Source: Diphasiastrum complanatum (lineage: Eukaryota; Streptophyta; Lycopodiopsida; Lycopodiales; Lycopodiaceae). From it: 64,000 bases of DNA. The notes under the pieces were generated by a model that saw only the letters and a program-made list of their open reading frames with translations, was not told the DNA's origin and made no database searches. Below, one piece after another: positions 12,747 through 24,114 of this stretch (within the stretch, counting starts at the first letter, position 1; each line of letters begins with the position of its first letter). Both the position numbers and the translations under genes were made by a program. The DNA lies in contig CM055100.1 of the NCBI GenBank assembly GCA_029204225.1, positions 6,313,165 to 6,377,164 of the forward strand, in the 5' to 3' direction.

Positions 12747-15700
12747 ATGGCATCTATAAATGCATATCTTTTGGATACTAATGAAAGGCTCAACAAAACT
12801 AACTATTCCATATGAAAAGTTAGAATAGAATCTATCATGATCATGCAAGATCTGATGGAAATTGTAAATAGTAAGGAGGGTGAACCTATTCATCCTCAAG
12901 AAAAAGCCAAATACATCAAGAGGTGCAATGTTGCACTACATTGCATAAAAATGAATGTTGCAAATGAACTCTTAAGAGAGGTAGGAGATTGCACTTCAGC
13001 TCAAGATGCTTGGGAGACTTTGCAAAAGGTCTATGAATCCAAGGACCAAACTAGAATGTTAGCTTTGAAGAATCAAATCTATAGAAGCTATCAAAAGAAA
13101 GGAGAGAGTGCACATACTTTTGTCCTAAGAGTAAAGGAATTGAACAAAGAGCTAGCCTTTATAGGTGACCCTATCAAGGATGAAGAGCTTGTTCAACTCA
13201 TATTGAATGGACTAAGCTTTGAATTTGACAATTTGGTTCAGGGATATGCAATTATGGGTAAGCTACCCATACTTGAAGAACTCCAAGGCACACTCATGGC
13301 CGAGGAATCAAGAAGGAGCCAAATGCAAGAGAGGATGGATAGGCTTTCCATCCAAGGTGGAGATGACCAAGCTCTCTTCACCAAAGGCAAAGGCAAGTCC
13401 AAAGGCAAAGGATCAACATTCAAGAAGTCTACAAAGCTTGAGGATCAAGAAGGACCCCCAAAGGCATCTCCATCAACCACCAAAGTCAAGAAGGACAAAT
13501 CAAAGGTGAAGTGCTACTATTGTAGCAAGATGGGGCATTATGCCTCGGAATGCTTCAAGAGGAAGCAAGATCAAAGCCAAGCCAACATGAGCAAAGAGGA
13601 GGAGGAGGAGAGTTCACATGAGGACTCTCTCATGATGTCCATATTTTCTTCAACAAGCTTCAAAGGAGAAGATCCTTGGTGGATTGACTCGGGTGCTAGT
13701 TCACACATGACTAGTAAAAGGGAGTTTTTCTCTTCTCTCTTATCTTATGATGGACCTATAAAGTCTATCTATACAGCAAATGATGAAGCTTGTAAGATTG
13801 AAGGAGTTGGTAGCATTCCCCTTTGCTTAGGATCTTCCAAAAAGATCAACATAGAAGGTGTTTTGTACATTCCTACAATAACAAAGAATCTACTAAGTGT
13901 TGGCCAAATGGTAGACAATGGTCTCAATGTTGACTTTGCTTCAAATGAATGTTTCATCAAGAAGAAGGGTAAGATAGTGGCTAAGGGCACTAGACTTGGC
14001 AAACTTTATAAGCTGGATGCATTTGTGGATACTAATGTTGTCATGTTGGCCGAGAAGAGCAAGATATCTACCTTTACTTTATGGCACAAAAGACTTGGAC
14101 ATGTCAACTCGGGTTCCATGGAGGCTATGATCAAGGATGAGTATGCTTTAGGCCTACCAAGGTCTATTGGGAAGGAAGACAAGGTTTGTGAAGCTTGTGC
14201 CTTATCCAAGGCACATAAGAAGGTGTTTCCTAACTCCATCACAAAGTCATCTCATCCTCTTGAACTCATACACTCGGATGTGCACATTGCTAGCACCAAA
14301 TCTAATGGAGGTTCATCCATGTTTTTAACCTTCATTGATGACTACTCAAGATATTGTTGGGTGTTCTTACTTTCCTTCAAGTCTCAAGTATTTGATACTT
14401 TTGTAAAGTTCAAGTTGTTTGTGGAAAAGCATCATAATCATAGCATCAAGATTCTTAGAAGTGACAATGGTGGAGAATTCATCTCCAATGAGTTCAAGGC
14501 CTTTTGTGAGGAGGAAGGGATCAAGAATGAGACTTCTTGTCCTTACACTCCTCAACAAAATGGAGTGGCTGAAAGAAGGAATAGAACATTATGTGAATGT
14601 TCTAAGGCTTTAAGATTAGATGCTTGTTTGCCCAAATCCTTTTGGGGTGAGTCTCTTGTATGTGCAAACTACTTGATGAATATGGTGTCTTGCAAAGCAA
14701 TTGAAGGCAAAACTCCTTATGAGATGTTGTATGGAAAGAAACCCAATCTTAATCACTTGAAAGTTTTTGGGTGTATATGTTATGTGCATGTGCCATTGGA
14801 AACAAGAACCAAGGAGGATCCATCTTCCACAAGAGGGATCATGCTTGGATATGCAAGCTCAAGCAAGGGCTACAAAGTCTATCTCCCATCCTTGAACAAA
14901 TTTGTAGTTTCAAGGGATGTCATCTTTGATGAAAATCATATGCATATGCTTGAAGAAGGCTCAAGTGCTCCAACAATCAAGAAGAAGATGGCCGAGGAGC
15001 AAGATCTTGGTTTTGAGGAGGAGCTCATGGAGGAGCAAGCACCAAACCCACCTATCACACCAAGGAGATCTTCAAGGGCAAAAGTGGAGCCATCAAGGCT
15101 CACATATCAAGACAAAGGACAGCAAGTTGAGGGTATCTCATCCACTTCTTATGCTTTATCTAGTTTTGAAGAACCATCTAATGTTGAAGATGCATTGAAC
15201 TCCAAAGAATGGTATAAAGCTATGTTGGATGAGTATGATGCCTTGATTGAGAATGAAACTTGGTTGCTTGTTGAGAGACCTCAAAGGAATGTAATAGGAT
15301 GCAAGTGGGTCTTCAAGCTTAAGTTGAATGCAAATGGGAGTGTTAACAAACATAAAGCAAGATTAGTTGCAAAAGGTTATGCTCAAGAGAGAGGGATAGA
15401 CTATGAGGAAACTTTTGCACCCGTGGCCAAGATGGTCACAATAAGGCTAATCATTGCACTTGCATCACATTTTGGATGGATTATATGTCAAATGGATGTC
15501 TCTAATGCTTTCTTGAATGGTTTTTTGGAAGAGGATATCTATATGGAGCAGCCACAAGGGTTCATCAAGCATGGAATGGAGAACAAAGTATGCCATCTCC
15601 AAAGAAGCATCTATGGCTTGAAGCAAGCCTCGAGATCTTGGAACTCAAAACTACATTGCTATCTTATTTCACTTTCTTTTGTTCAAAGTGAATATGATCC

Positions 15701-16345
15701 CACTCTTTACATTAAGTTTGATGATGTTGGTATTGTACTTTTACTCATTTATGTAGATGACATCATCATTAGTGGAAATAGTGTTGATGGTATTGAAAAA
15801 ATCAAGATAGATCTATCCTTAGAGTTCAAGATGGTAGATCTAGGGTGTCTTCACTTCATCTTAGGCATAGAAGTACTTAGAGGGTCTGATTTTATCTTTA
15901 TAAGTCAAGTAAACTATGCTCAAAGTCTTTTGAAGAAGTTTAAGATGGAAGTATGCAAAAGTGTTGACACACCAATGGAGCAAGATGTAAAAGTGCCAAA
16001 TGAAGATGATGAAAGATCCTTCATGGACATCACTTTGTTTAGGCAACTTATAGGTTCCTTAATGTGGATCACTATAACTAGACCAGATCTTAGCTTTAGT
16101 GTATGTAGGTTGAGCCAATCCATGCAAAAGCCATTGAATATCCATTGGAAAAAGGCTAAGAGGATTCTAAGATACATCTCGGGTACATTGGATTTTGGGA
16201 TTCTATATAGAGGAGATGTGATTAACCTTCATGCATTTAGTGATTCAGATTTTGCAGGCGACAAGAGGGATAGGAAATCAACAAGTGCGTATTCAACTTT
16301 CATAGGAGAAGGTGTGGTTTCATGGCTTTCAAAAAAGCAAGAAAC
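12747..16345 (+). pseudogene. E3 copia Gag-Pol polyprotein, 5' segment (one nonsense codon)
   Basis: The ATG at 12747 aligns with the Gag start of the other copies (LLDTNERLNKTNYSI). Codon 23, tryptophan in relatives, is TGA at 12813-12815; from there the frame is open to the E4 insertion. Motifs in order: CCHC knuckle CYYCSKMGHYASEC (about 13512), protease DSGASSH (about 13688), integrase LWHKRLGH, a D,D35E core with RSDNGGEF and QQNGVAERRNR (about 14458-14580), RT QMDVSNAFLNG and YVDDII (about 15490, 15750), RNase H start DSDFAGD (about 16246). At 16345 the reading frame is interrupted by the LTR of E4. The only defects seen are the TGA and the insertion, so this copy was probably close to intact when E4 landed. 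Confidence 0.95.
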
Positions 16346-17000
16346 TGTGAAAATTGTCAACATTTCCTAGCTAGTTTGAGGCCTAAATTGGCTAAAATTG
16401 TAAATAGTTTTGGTTCTGGAGTTTCACACGTGTGAACCAGGCCACAATGTTTTTATTTACTGTATTTTTTCAGTATGATGAAGTGTCAAACTTCATACCC
16501 TTCAAAATGAGACCATTTTGATGTATTTTGGTCATATAAGCCATTTTTAGCTATTTTTCCTATATAGGGAATATCTAGGGTCAAGTACCTTCTAGAGAGA
16601 GGAGAGAGAGTCATCTTCCTCATCCATAAATAGTAGGGAAGTCGTGGAAAACAGGTTGGAGAAACCTTTTGTATGCTTCATTGAGATCAATAGATCATTG
16701 TCATTGTTTCTTCCTCCATTGAGAGCATTGTTGTGTGTATTGTCTTCAAGCTATTGTGTATGATCTTAGGTGCTTTCCAAAAGTGATAGGCTGATGTATT
16801 ATGGACTGTATAATGCTATTTTGGGCCGCACTTGATGTTTATGGAAGTTTCCATTTGTGATAAATGCTTTTTGATCAAGTTCTTTGCATTCTAGGTAGCA
16901 TAGAATGTGTTGCCAATTCCTAGCTTATGTAGTTTGGAGTGCAAGCATTCAAGCCAATGATCTTGGAGTTTAGATCCACTTAGGATCTGTATTTTTCACA
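16346..17000 (+). repeat. E4 5' LTR
   Basis: TGTGAAAATTGTCAACATTT...GTATTTTTCACA. Contains GTTTCACACGTGTGAACC at 16421-16438, the same palindrome found in E1-E3 LTRs although the remaining LTR sequence is unlike theirs. Confidence 0.97.
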
Positions 17001-17012
17001 TGGTATCAGAGC
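17001..17012 (+). other. E4 primer-binding site
   Basis: TGGTATCAGAGC with no spacer after the LTR; initiator tRNA-Met type. Confidence 0.95.
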
Positions 17013-18173
17013 TAGTTGGCTTCTATTTACAGTAAGTATTCCATTTTTGGTGATATTTGGATGTTTGATCAAGTTCTAGCATGATTTTGCATTGCTTTGT
17101 TGATCAAATCTTACTAACCCTTTGTTTTGTGAGTTGAACTTGTGGATCAAAAGCATATTTCAGGTCTATTGAAGATCAGAGGCTGAAAAGAAACTATTTT
17201 GGATCAGATCATAACACCTAATCATTTGTGATTGTGAGGCTTGTGCATATTCAATACTAACAATGTTCTTTTCAATCCTATTGTTGACAATCTCCATTCT
17301 TGGATGAACACTCTCCTTAAGTGGATGAAACTTCTCCTTAAGTGGATGACAAATGCTCTTTTGAGTGAGTTGTAATTCTCCTAAAGGCTGAGCAAAGCTC
17401 CCATTTGGATGAAAGATCCCCTTTTTTGGGTGAACATATTGTAAGCTCCATTGTGAAGAGCATATTGTAAAGATTGTCATCAATTTTGGCATAAATTTTG
17501 GTGTACTTTGTTGAGCATGTAAGTAACTCTCCTTATGTAATTTGATTGGAGCATTTGCTGGAAGGTGTTAACCATTATGCAAGTGTGTTTTCAGGTTCTT
17601 AACAGGTTGAGGAACATTCTCATGTGAAGTGATCTTAGATCTACATCTAAACACCAAGATTTGACAAGATAGTGAAGCTAGTCTTGTGATTCACTAAGTG
17701 TGCTCATTCATTCACCTCTAAATCTTGTATTTATCACTTGCTGGAGTTTATAAACTTTTAGAAGTGTGGTTTACATGTGGTTTTACAGGTTGAATCAATA
17801 TCTTAGTGTGTTGATCATATGTTGATCAAGTTTGTTCATTACTAGGTAATCTTGGCATCCTAGTTTTGGGTATTTTCTAAGAATGCAAGTAACTCTTCAC
17901 ACCATAACTTGATTTGGTCACTTGCTGGAAAGTTTGAGAGCTTAAGCAAGAGTGTGTTCAGGTTGGTTTGATTTTGTAATCCATTCTTAGTGTGTGCAAA
18001 GTGTTGCATGTGTTTCAATCTTCCTTTCTATGCTTGGAAACCATCTAGGTTCAAGATAGAAGTGTTTTAGGGTCCTAAATCTTCATAGATCTCTTTATCT
18101 ATCATTTGTTGAGAGAAAAGTGAGTGCTAAGTGCTTTAGGACAGAACCTAAAAGTTGAAGAAACATTAGAATC
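17013..18173 (+). other. E4 leader with internal repeats
   Basis: About 1.16 kb untranslated leader. A 20-21 bp unit (TCTCCTTAAGTGGATGA) is tandemly repeated around 17310-17350. A looser block, GCTGGA...(AAGTGTG)...TTCAGGTT, recurs three times near 17557, 17742 and 17922, spaced about 180 bp. No gene is called; the minus-strand frame across 17166-17492 is a by-product of the repeats. Confidence 0.7.
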
Positions 18174-21100
18174 ATGGCTTCCAATGGTGGGATCATGCTA
18201 GAGTCTAGTGAAAGGTTGAGTTCATCAAACTACTCTACTTGGAAAGTGAGGATGGAGTCCTTACTTGAGTTGAATGAACTCATGGACATAGTTGCAGAAA
18301 TTGAAGAGAGACCTCTCACACTTCAAGAGCAACAAAGGTTTGATAAGAAGGCCAAAAGGGCTCTTCATATCATTAAAATGAATGTTACAAATGAACTTCT
18401 CAAGGAAGTTGGAAAGTGTCAAAGTGCAAGTGAGGCATGGAATGCCTTAAAGAAGCTCTTTGAATCAAAGTCCACATCTAGGGTATTGACCCTAAGGAGA
18501 CAAATATTTTCTAGTAGGCAAAGAGAGGGTGAAAGTGCTCATGCATTTATCTTGAGAGTTAAGTCCCTAAGTGATGATTTAGCATGCATTGATGAGAACA
18601 TAAAAGATGGTGAAATAGTCCAAGTTATGTTGAATGGTTTGCTAAATGAACATGCTAACCTTGTGCAAAGTTTTGCCATTCAAAGAGTCTTGCCAAGTGT
18701 GGTTGACTTGCAAGAAATCTTATTGGCTGAAGAACATAGGTTGCAATCAAAGCTTGATGGTGCATCCTTGCAAGGTGGAGGTGAAGAGGCTTTCTTCACA
18801 AAAGGCAAATTCAAGGGCAAAGGTAAAGGCAAAGGGAAATGGTCCAAAGGTGGTAACTTTGATCATGATGATCACTCTTCTTCTTCCTCTTCTACTAAGA
18901 ACAATAAGTCAAAGTTCAAGTGCTTTTATTGTGGGATAAAAGGTCATTTTGCAAATGAATGTTATAAGAAGAAAAGAGAGCAAGGAGAGAGGCAAGGAAA
19001 TCTTACAATAGATGAGGAAGAACATAACACATGTGAATCACTTGTTATGACTTCAAGTTTGTTAGCCAACATAGATGATAATGATCCTTGGTGGATTGAT
19101 AGTGGAGCCTCATCTCACATGACAAGACATAAGGAATACTTTACATCCTTATTGTCTTATGAGGGAGAAGGTAACATCATCTACACTGCAAATGATGGTC
19201 AATGTGACATCAAAGGCATAGGCACTATTCCTATTTCCCTTTCAACAAATAGGAAAGCAAATCTTGAAAATGTTTTGTACATTCCTTCAATCACTAAGAA
19301 TTTGCTTAGTGTAAGTCAAATGATTGACAAAGGACTTGATGTGGAGTTCATTGGAGATGCATGTTTGATAAGTAAATGTGGATCCTTGATTGCTCAAGGT
19401 AGGAGGCATGGTAAACTTTTCAAGCTTGATGCATGTGTGATCTCTAATCATGAAGGATGTATGGCTAGGGAGCAATTGACAAACCAAGAAGTTTGGCACA
19501 AGAGGTTGGGCCATCCCAACTTCAAATCTTTGGAGGTAATGGCAAAGAAAGAGCTTGTTCTTGGTCTCCCTAAAAGTCTTGTTGCAAACAATAGTGTTTG
19601 TGAACATTGTGCCTTGTCCAAATCTCATAGACTTGCTTATTCTAGATCTACTTCTAGATCTAAAGAAGCTTTTCAACTTGTGCATTCTGATATTCATTCT
19701 TCTAGTACAACTAGCAATGGTGGGGCAAAGATGTATGCAACTTTCATTGATGACTTTAGTAGGTATACTTGGATCTATCTTCTTAAAAGTAAGGATGAAG
19801 TGTTTGCTGCATTTGTCAAGTTCAAGAATGAAATGGAAAACCAATTCAATACAAAGATCAAATGCTTAAGATCTGATAATGGAGGGGAATACACCTCAAA
19901 TAGGTTCAAAGACTTTTGTATAGCACATGGGATTAAGAGGGAGATGTCTAGTCCTAGGACTCCACAACAGAATGGAGTGGCCGAGAGGAAGAATAGAACC
20001 CTTTGTGAATGTGCCAAGGCAATGAGACTACATGCTAATCTTGCTAAGTCTTTTTGGGGGGAAGCTTTAGCATGTGCTAACTATCTATGTAATAGATGGA
20101 CAAGTGCTTCCTTGGATGGTAAAACTCCTCATGAGGTTCTTTATGGTAGAAGGCCGAGTGTCAAGCATTGTAGGATCTTTGGATGTACATGTTTTGTCAA
20201 TATCACACTTGATGATAGAACTAAAGAAGATCCTTCATCAAAGAAGGGTGTGTTTGTTGGCTATAGTGAAGTAAGCAAGGCTTACAAAGTGTACATTCCT
20301 TCTACAAAGAAAGTTGTCATAAGTAGGGATGTCATCTTTCATGAAGAGAATGTTTCCAATGTTGTTGATGTTGATGTTGATGTGCCTACTAATCATCATG
20401 ATGTGCAAGATGTCTTGGATGAAGATGGAGATGCCACTCCAAAGCAAACTTCAAGGAAGACTCAAAGGCAAAGGGCTAAGCCATCAAGGCTAACCTATGA
20501 TGAAAAAGGAAAGCAAGTGGTGGACAACTCTAACTTTGCTTTTCTTACCTCTTTTGATGAACCAACTTGTGTAGGTGAAGCAATTCAAAAGAAGGAATGG
20601 ATCCAAGCCATGGATCATGAGCATCAAGCACTCATCAAAAGCAACACATGGAGGTTGGTAAAGCTTCCAAAGGACAAGAAGGCAATTGGTTGTAAGTGGA
20701 TCTTCAAGATCAAGACAAATCAAGATGGATCAATCAACAAGTACAAGGCAAGGTTGGTGGCAAAGGGGTATGCTCAAGAATATGGTATTGACTATGATGA
20801 GACCTTTGCACCCGTGGCAAAGATGGTAACTATTCGAATCCTAATCTCTCTTGCAACTCTTTATGATTGGGATATGTGGCAAATGGATGTTACTAATGCC
20901 TTCTTGAATGGTGATCTTGAAGAAGATATTTACATGGAGCAACCCGAGGGCTATGTTTCACATGATGAGCCTAATCATGTGTGCTATCTCCAAAAGAGTT
21001 TGTATGGGCTAAAGCAAGCACCAAGGAGTTGGTATGCTAAGCTCAATTCCTTCTTACTTTCTCAAAACTTTGTTATGAGTGAGTATGATCATTCTCTCTA

Positions 21101-22127
21101 CTTTAGATTGAATGAAAATGATATCACTTTACTTTTGATCTATGTTGATGACATTATCTTAAGTGGTGGTAACAATCTAGATATAGATGAAATCAAGATG
21201 GCACTCAAAAGAGAGTTTGAAATTCAAGATCTTGCTAAACTTCATTATATCTTAGGAATAGAGATTATTAGAACTTCTAAATCTACATTCATATGTCAAG
21301 AAAAGTATGTTAACTCTATTCTAAAAAGGTTTCATATGGAAGATTGTAAAGTTGTTTCTACTCCTATGGAATCAAATGTAAAGCTAACTACAAGAAGTAA
21401 TGAAAGATCCTTCAAGGACATTACTCTCTATAGAAAGCTAATAGGATCTCTTATATGGTTAACCATCACAAGACCTGATCTAAGCTTTGTGGTTGGTAAA
21501 CTAAGTCAATTTATGCAAGATCCTAGTGAGGCTCATTGGAAGCTAGGAAAGAGAGTACTTAGATACATCTCGGGATCTAGAGATTTTGGCATCTTGTATG
21601 GAGGTACTACACCTAACCTTTGTGGATTTTCAGATTCAGATTTTGCAGGTGATCAAATGGATAGGAAGTCAACAAGTGCCTTTGCAATCTATCTTGGAGA
21701 TGGAGTGGTCTCATGGCTATCAAAGAAGCAACCAACTATCTCTCTATCTTCCACCGAAGCCGAGTACAAGGCATTAACAACATGCACCAAGGAGATTCTT
21801 TGGATCAAGAGGATGTTATTGGATCTTCACTTGCTGGAACCAGAGAAGACTCCAATCATACTTTGTGATAACCTTTCAGCCCAAAGCTTGGCAAGCAATC
21901 CTGTTTTTCATGCAAGGAGCAAGCACATTGAGATTGCTCACCATTTTGTGAGAGATCAAGTCATTGCCAAAGAGGTGGAGCTTCAACATGTCTCTTCAAA
22001 GGAGTGTGTGGCTGATATCTTCACCAAACCATTGGGAAAGGACCTATATTTAATGCATAGATCTAATCTTGGAATGTGCTCAAAGACTATGTTGAAACTA
22101 GCATCCAATGTTGAAGAGGGAGTGTGA
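18174..22127 (+). CDS. Intact copia Gag-Pol polyprotein (E4)
   Basis: 1317 residues in one frame, the usual size for plant copia. Approximate order: Gag capsid region 1-200; lysine/glycine-rich linker 210-225; CCHC knuckle CFYCGIKGHFANEC about 250-263; aspartic protease WWIDSGASSHMT about 305-317; GAG-pre-integrase VWHKRLGHPN about 440; integrase core with HSDIH, RSDNGGEY and QQNGVAERKNR (about 503, 566, 599), giving the D,D35E spacing; RT with QMDVTNAFLNG about 902, YGLKQAPRSWY about 945 and YVDDIILSGG about 989; RNase H with DSDFAGD about 1152, SSTEAEYKAL and DNLSAQSLASNP. It makes the particle protein and all enzymes for reverse transcription and integration. The stop codon TGA (22125-22127) lies inside the 3' LTR, three bases from its start, so coding runs through the polypurine tract. 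No disabling change is seen. Confidence 0.97.
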   Translation: MASNGGIMLESSERLSSSNYSTWKVRMESLLELNELMDIVAEIEERPLTLQEQQRFDKKAKRALHIIKMNVTNELLKEVGKCQSASEAWNALKKLFESKSTSRVLTLRRQIFSSRQREGESAHAFILRVKSLSDDLACIDENIKDGEIVQVMLNGLLNEHANLVQSFAIQRVLPSVVDLQEILLAEEHRLQSKLDGASLQGGGEEAFFTKGKFKGKGKGKGKWSKGGNFDHDDHSSSSSSTKNNKSKFKCFYCGIKGHFANECYKKKREQGERQGNLTIDEEEHNTCESLVMTSSLLANIDDNDPWWIDSGASSHMTRHKEYFTSLLSYEGEGNIIYTANDGQCDIKGIGTIPISLSTNRKANLENVLYIPSITKNLLSVSQMIDKGLDVEFIGDACLISKCGSLIAQGRRHGKLFKLDACVISNHEGCMAREQLTNQEVWHKRLGHPNFKSLEVMAKKELVLGLPKSLVANNSVCEHCALSKSHRLAYSRSTSRSKEAFQLVHSDIHSSSTTSNGGAKMYATFIDDFSRYTWIYLLKSKDEVFAAFVKFKNEMENQFNTKIKCLRSDNGGEYTSNRFKDFCIAHGIKREMSSPRTPQQNGVAERKNRTLCECAKAMRLHANLAKSFWGEALACANYLCNRWTSASLDGKTPHEVLYGRRPSVKHCRIFGCTCFVNITLDDRTKEDPSSKKGVFVGYSEVSKAYKVYIPSTKKVVISRDVIFHEENVSNVVDVDVDVPTNHHDVQDVLDEDGDATPKQTSRKTQRQRAKPSRLTYDEKGKQVVDNSNFAFLTSFDEPTCVGEAIQKKEWIQAMDHEHQALIKSNTWRLVKLPKDKKAIGCKWIFKIKTNQDGSINKYKARLVAKGYAQEYGIDYDETFAPVAKMVTIRILISLATLYDWDMWQMDVTNAFLNGDLEEDIYMEQPEGYVSHDEPNHVCYLQKSLYGLKQAPRSWYAKLNSFLLSQNFVMSEYDHSLYFRLNENDITLLLIYVDDIILSGGNNLDIDEIKMALKREFEIQDLAKLHYILGIEIIRTSKSTFICQEKYVNSILKRFHMEDCKVVSTPMESNVKLTTRSNERSFKDITLYRKLIGSLIWLTITRPDLSFVVGKLSQFMQDPSEAHWKLGKRVLRYISGSRDFGILYGGTTPNLCGFSDSDFAGDQMDRKSTSAFAIYLGDGVVSWLSKKQPTISLSSTEAEYKALTTCTKEILWIKRMLLDLHLLEPEKTPIILCDNLSAQSLASNPVFHARSKHIEIAHHFVRDQVIAKEVELQHVSSKECVADIFTKPLGKDLYLMHRSNLGMCSKTMLKLASNVEEGV

Positions 22128-22777
22128 AAATTGTCAACATTTCCTAGCTAGTTTGAGGCCTAAATTGGCTAAAATTGTAAATAGTTTTGGTTCTGGAGTT
22201 TCACACGTGTGAACCAGGCCACAATGTTTTTATTTACTGTATTTTTTCAGTATGATGAAGTGTCAAACTTCATACCCTTCAAAATGAGACCATTTTGATG
22301 TATTTTGGTCATATAAGCCATTTTTAGCTATTTTTCCTATATAGGGAATATCTAGGGTCAAGTACCTTCTAGAGAGAGGAGAGAGAGTCATCTTCCTCAT
22401 CCATAAATAGTAGGGAAGTCTTGGAAAACAGGTTGGAGAAACCTTTTGTATGCTTCATTGAGATCAATAGATCATTGTCATTGTTTCTTCCTCCATTGAG
22501 AGCATTGTTGTGTGTATTGTCTTCAAGCTATTGTGTATGATCTTAGGTGCTTTCCAAAAGTGATAGGCTGATGTATTATGGACTGTATAATGCTATTTTG
22601 GGCCGCACTTGATGTTTATGGAAGTTTCCATTTGTGATAAATGCTTTTTGATCAAGTTCTTTGCATTCTAGGTAGCATAGAATGTGTTGCCAATTCCTAG
22701 CTTATGTAGTTTGGAGTGCAAGCATTCAAGCCAATGATCTTGGAGTTTAGATCCACTTAGGATCTGTATTTTTCACA
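22123..22777 (+). repeat. E4 3' LTR
   Basis: 655 bp, one mismatch to the 5' LTR. It supplies the stop codon of the polyprotein. CACACGTGTG at 22202-22211. Confidence 0.97.
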
Positions 22778-22782
22778 GAAAC

Positions 22783-23152
22783 TATATCTCTATCTTCAAT
22801 CGAGGCCGAGTACAAAGCTTTGACAACCACTACAAAGGAGGTACTTTGGATCAAGAGATTATTGGTGGAACTAAAGATCATGGATTCAGAGGAGACACCA
22901 ATCATCTACAATGACAATATATCAGCCCAACACCTTGCATCTAACCCAATCTTCCATGCAAGATCTAAGCACATTGAGATATGCCATCACTTTGTGAGAG
23001 AAATGGTGCAAGCCAAGGAGATTGCTTTGGAGCATGTTCCAAGCAATGAATGTGTAGTTGATCTACTTACTAAACCACTTCAAAAGACACCTTTTATGAA
23101 GTTCAGATCATCACTTGGAGTGATTATTATAGCAATGATTGAACCAAGCTAG
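22783..23152 (+). pseudogene. E3 Gag-Pol 3' segment (RNase H C-terminus)
   Basis: The E3 frame resumes exactly after the duplicated GAAAC: the codon split at 16345 is completed by 22783 and the protein reads on as ISLSSIEAEYKAL, then YNDNISAQHLASNP and LLTKPLQKTPF, to a stop at 23150-23152. This restores the RNase H active-site region seen intact in E4 and confirms that E4 is a clean insertion. It is separated from its 5' part by 6.4 kb. Confidence 0.95.
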
Positions 23153-23166
23153 ATAGTGAGGAGGAG

Positions 23167-23849
23167 TGTTAAAAATTCACAATTCTAGCTTGACTAGTTT
23201 TGGTCATATGACTTGTAAATAGTTAGATGGTCATGATGTGGCTTGTCACACGTGCCAAATAGCATAGGATTCCATTCATAGGGATGTTCTCAAGTAGACC
23301 TAAGTGTTAGAACCTTTGGAATGAGTCCAAATTATGCTTAGATACAAGGGAGAAAAAATAGGAGCTATTTTTGGTAATTTTTGCATTGTTGAGGGATCTC
23401 CAAGATTCCAACCCTAACTTGGTAGGGATGAAAGATCCACCAAAATTAGCATTAGGGATAGGTTTAGGGCTACTCATACCTGCCCAAAACCGTGATGGAT
23501 CATGTATATATAGGTGATGATATCTCACCAAAATCTAATCAAGCAATTTCATGTTTTTTCTCTCATAATGGTGCAATTGCTCTCTATGTTCATAATTGTT
23601 TGAGTACTTGTGATTACTAATGATTATAGGATTGAATGTAGGTCTGGTGTACAGTACTCAGACTGTGGGAGGCCGTACTTTCACACGTGTGAAGCCTTCT
23701 TCAAGGATTTGGGCCATTTAGTGAGGTTCAAGCATAGATTTTTGATGGATTTTGATGGTTCAACTTGTGCTAATCTTATGAAATCATAATCTATTGTTTC
23801 CCTCATCATTTAAAGTGTTTTAGGATCCTTATTTGCTATAATTTTTACA
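23167..23849 (+). repeat. E3 3' LTR
   Basis: 683 bp, TG...CA, two mismatches to the 5' LTR; preceded by gaggaggag and followed by target duplication ATCTC. CACACGTGTG at 23682-23691. Confidence 0.96.
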
Positions 23850-23859
23850 ATCTCTAGAG

Positions 23860-24100
23860 CAAAGGCAGCGAAAAAGACGAAGGTGGGCTTGAAATGGATT
23901 CTAAGTCATTCTGGCCACTGTATCGTATTTTTCATAAAGGTGCGAAAAAAGGCAAAGGTGCCTTCAAAACATTTCAAGGCACAAAAAAATCTCAAAGGGG
24001 AAAAAATGTGAAGGCCCGAAATATGTAGTCGGCCTTCGGTTTTCAAGATGCTCATTACTTGAACGATTTGTTTAAGGTTGAGCATAAGAAATCTAATAAT
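23860..24100 (+). repeat. Dispersed repeat shared with 37565-37795
   Basis: The two regions share long words in the same orientation: GAAATGGATTCTAA, CATTCTGGCCACTGT, GTAGTCGGCCTT, TTTTCAAGATGCTCATTACT and GAGCATAAGAAATCTAA. Here the block leads into the TNP2-like frame, so it is probably part of the same CACTA-type element. Confidence 0.75.
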
Positions 24101-24114
24101 GATGACTTCTAGGC

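Larger units (their letters stand above)
16346..22777 (+). mobile_element. Ty1/copia retrotransposon E4, intact and very young
   Basis: Inserted into the RNase H region of E3 with target duplication GAAAC (16341-16345 and 22778-22782). LTRs 16346-17000 and 22123-22777 are both 655 bp and differ at a single base (16644 G versus 22421 T). It has the primer-binding site, an uninterrupted 1317-residue polyprotein, and a polypurine tract (gaagagggag, 22113-22122) abutting the 3' LTR. All features needed for an autonomous element are visible. Whether it is transcribed or mobile cannot be seen. Confidence 0.98.
11253..23849 (+). mobile_element. Ty1/copia retrotransposon E3, split by E4
   Basis: Flanked by the 5-bp target duplication ATCTC (11248-11252 and 23850-23854). 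LTRs are 11253-11935 and 23167-23849, both 683 bp with two differences (11460 A versus 23374 G; 11924 G versus 23838 A). Removing E4 and its target duplication leaves about 6.16 kb, a normal copia length. The primer-binding site TGGTATCAGAGCC follows the 5' LTR. A purine-rich gaggaggag precedes the 3' LTR. The near-identical LTRs indicate recent insertion. Confidence 0.97.

Noticed and set aside
17166-17492. 108-codon minus-strand frame
   Set aside because: Produced by short tandem repeats in the E4 leader, no recognisable protein.
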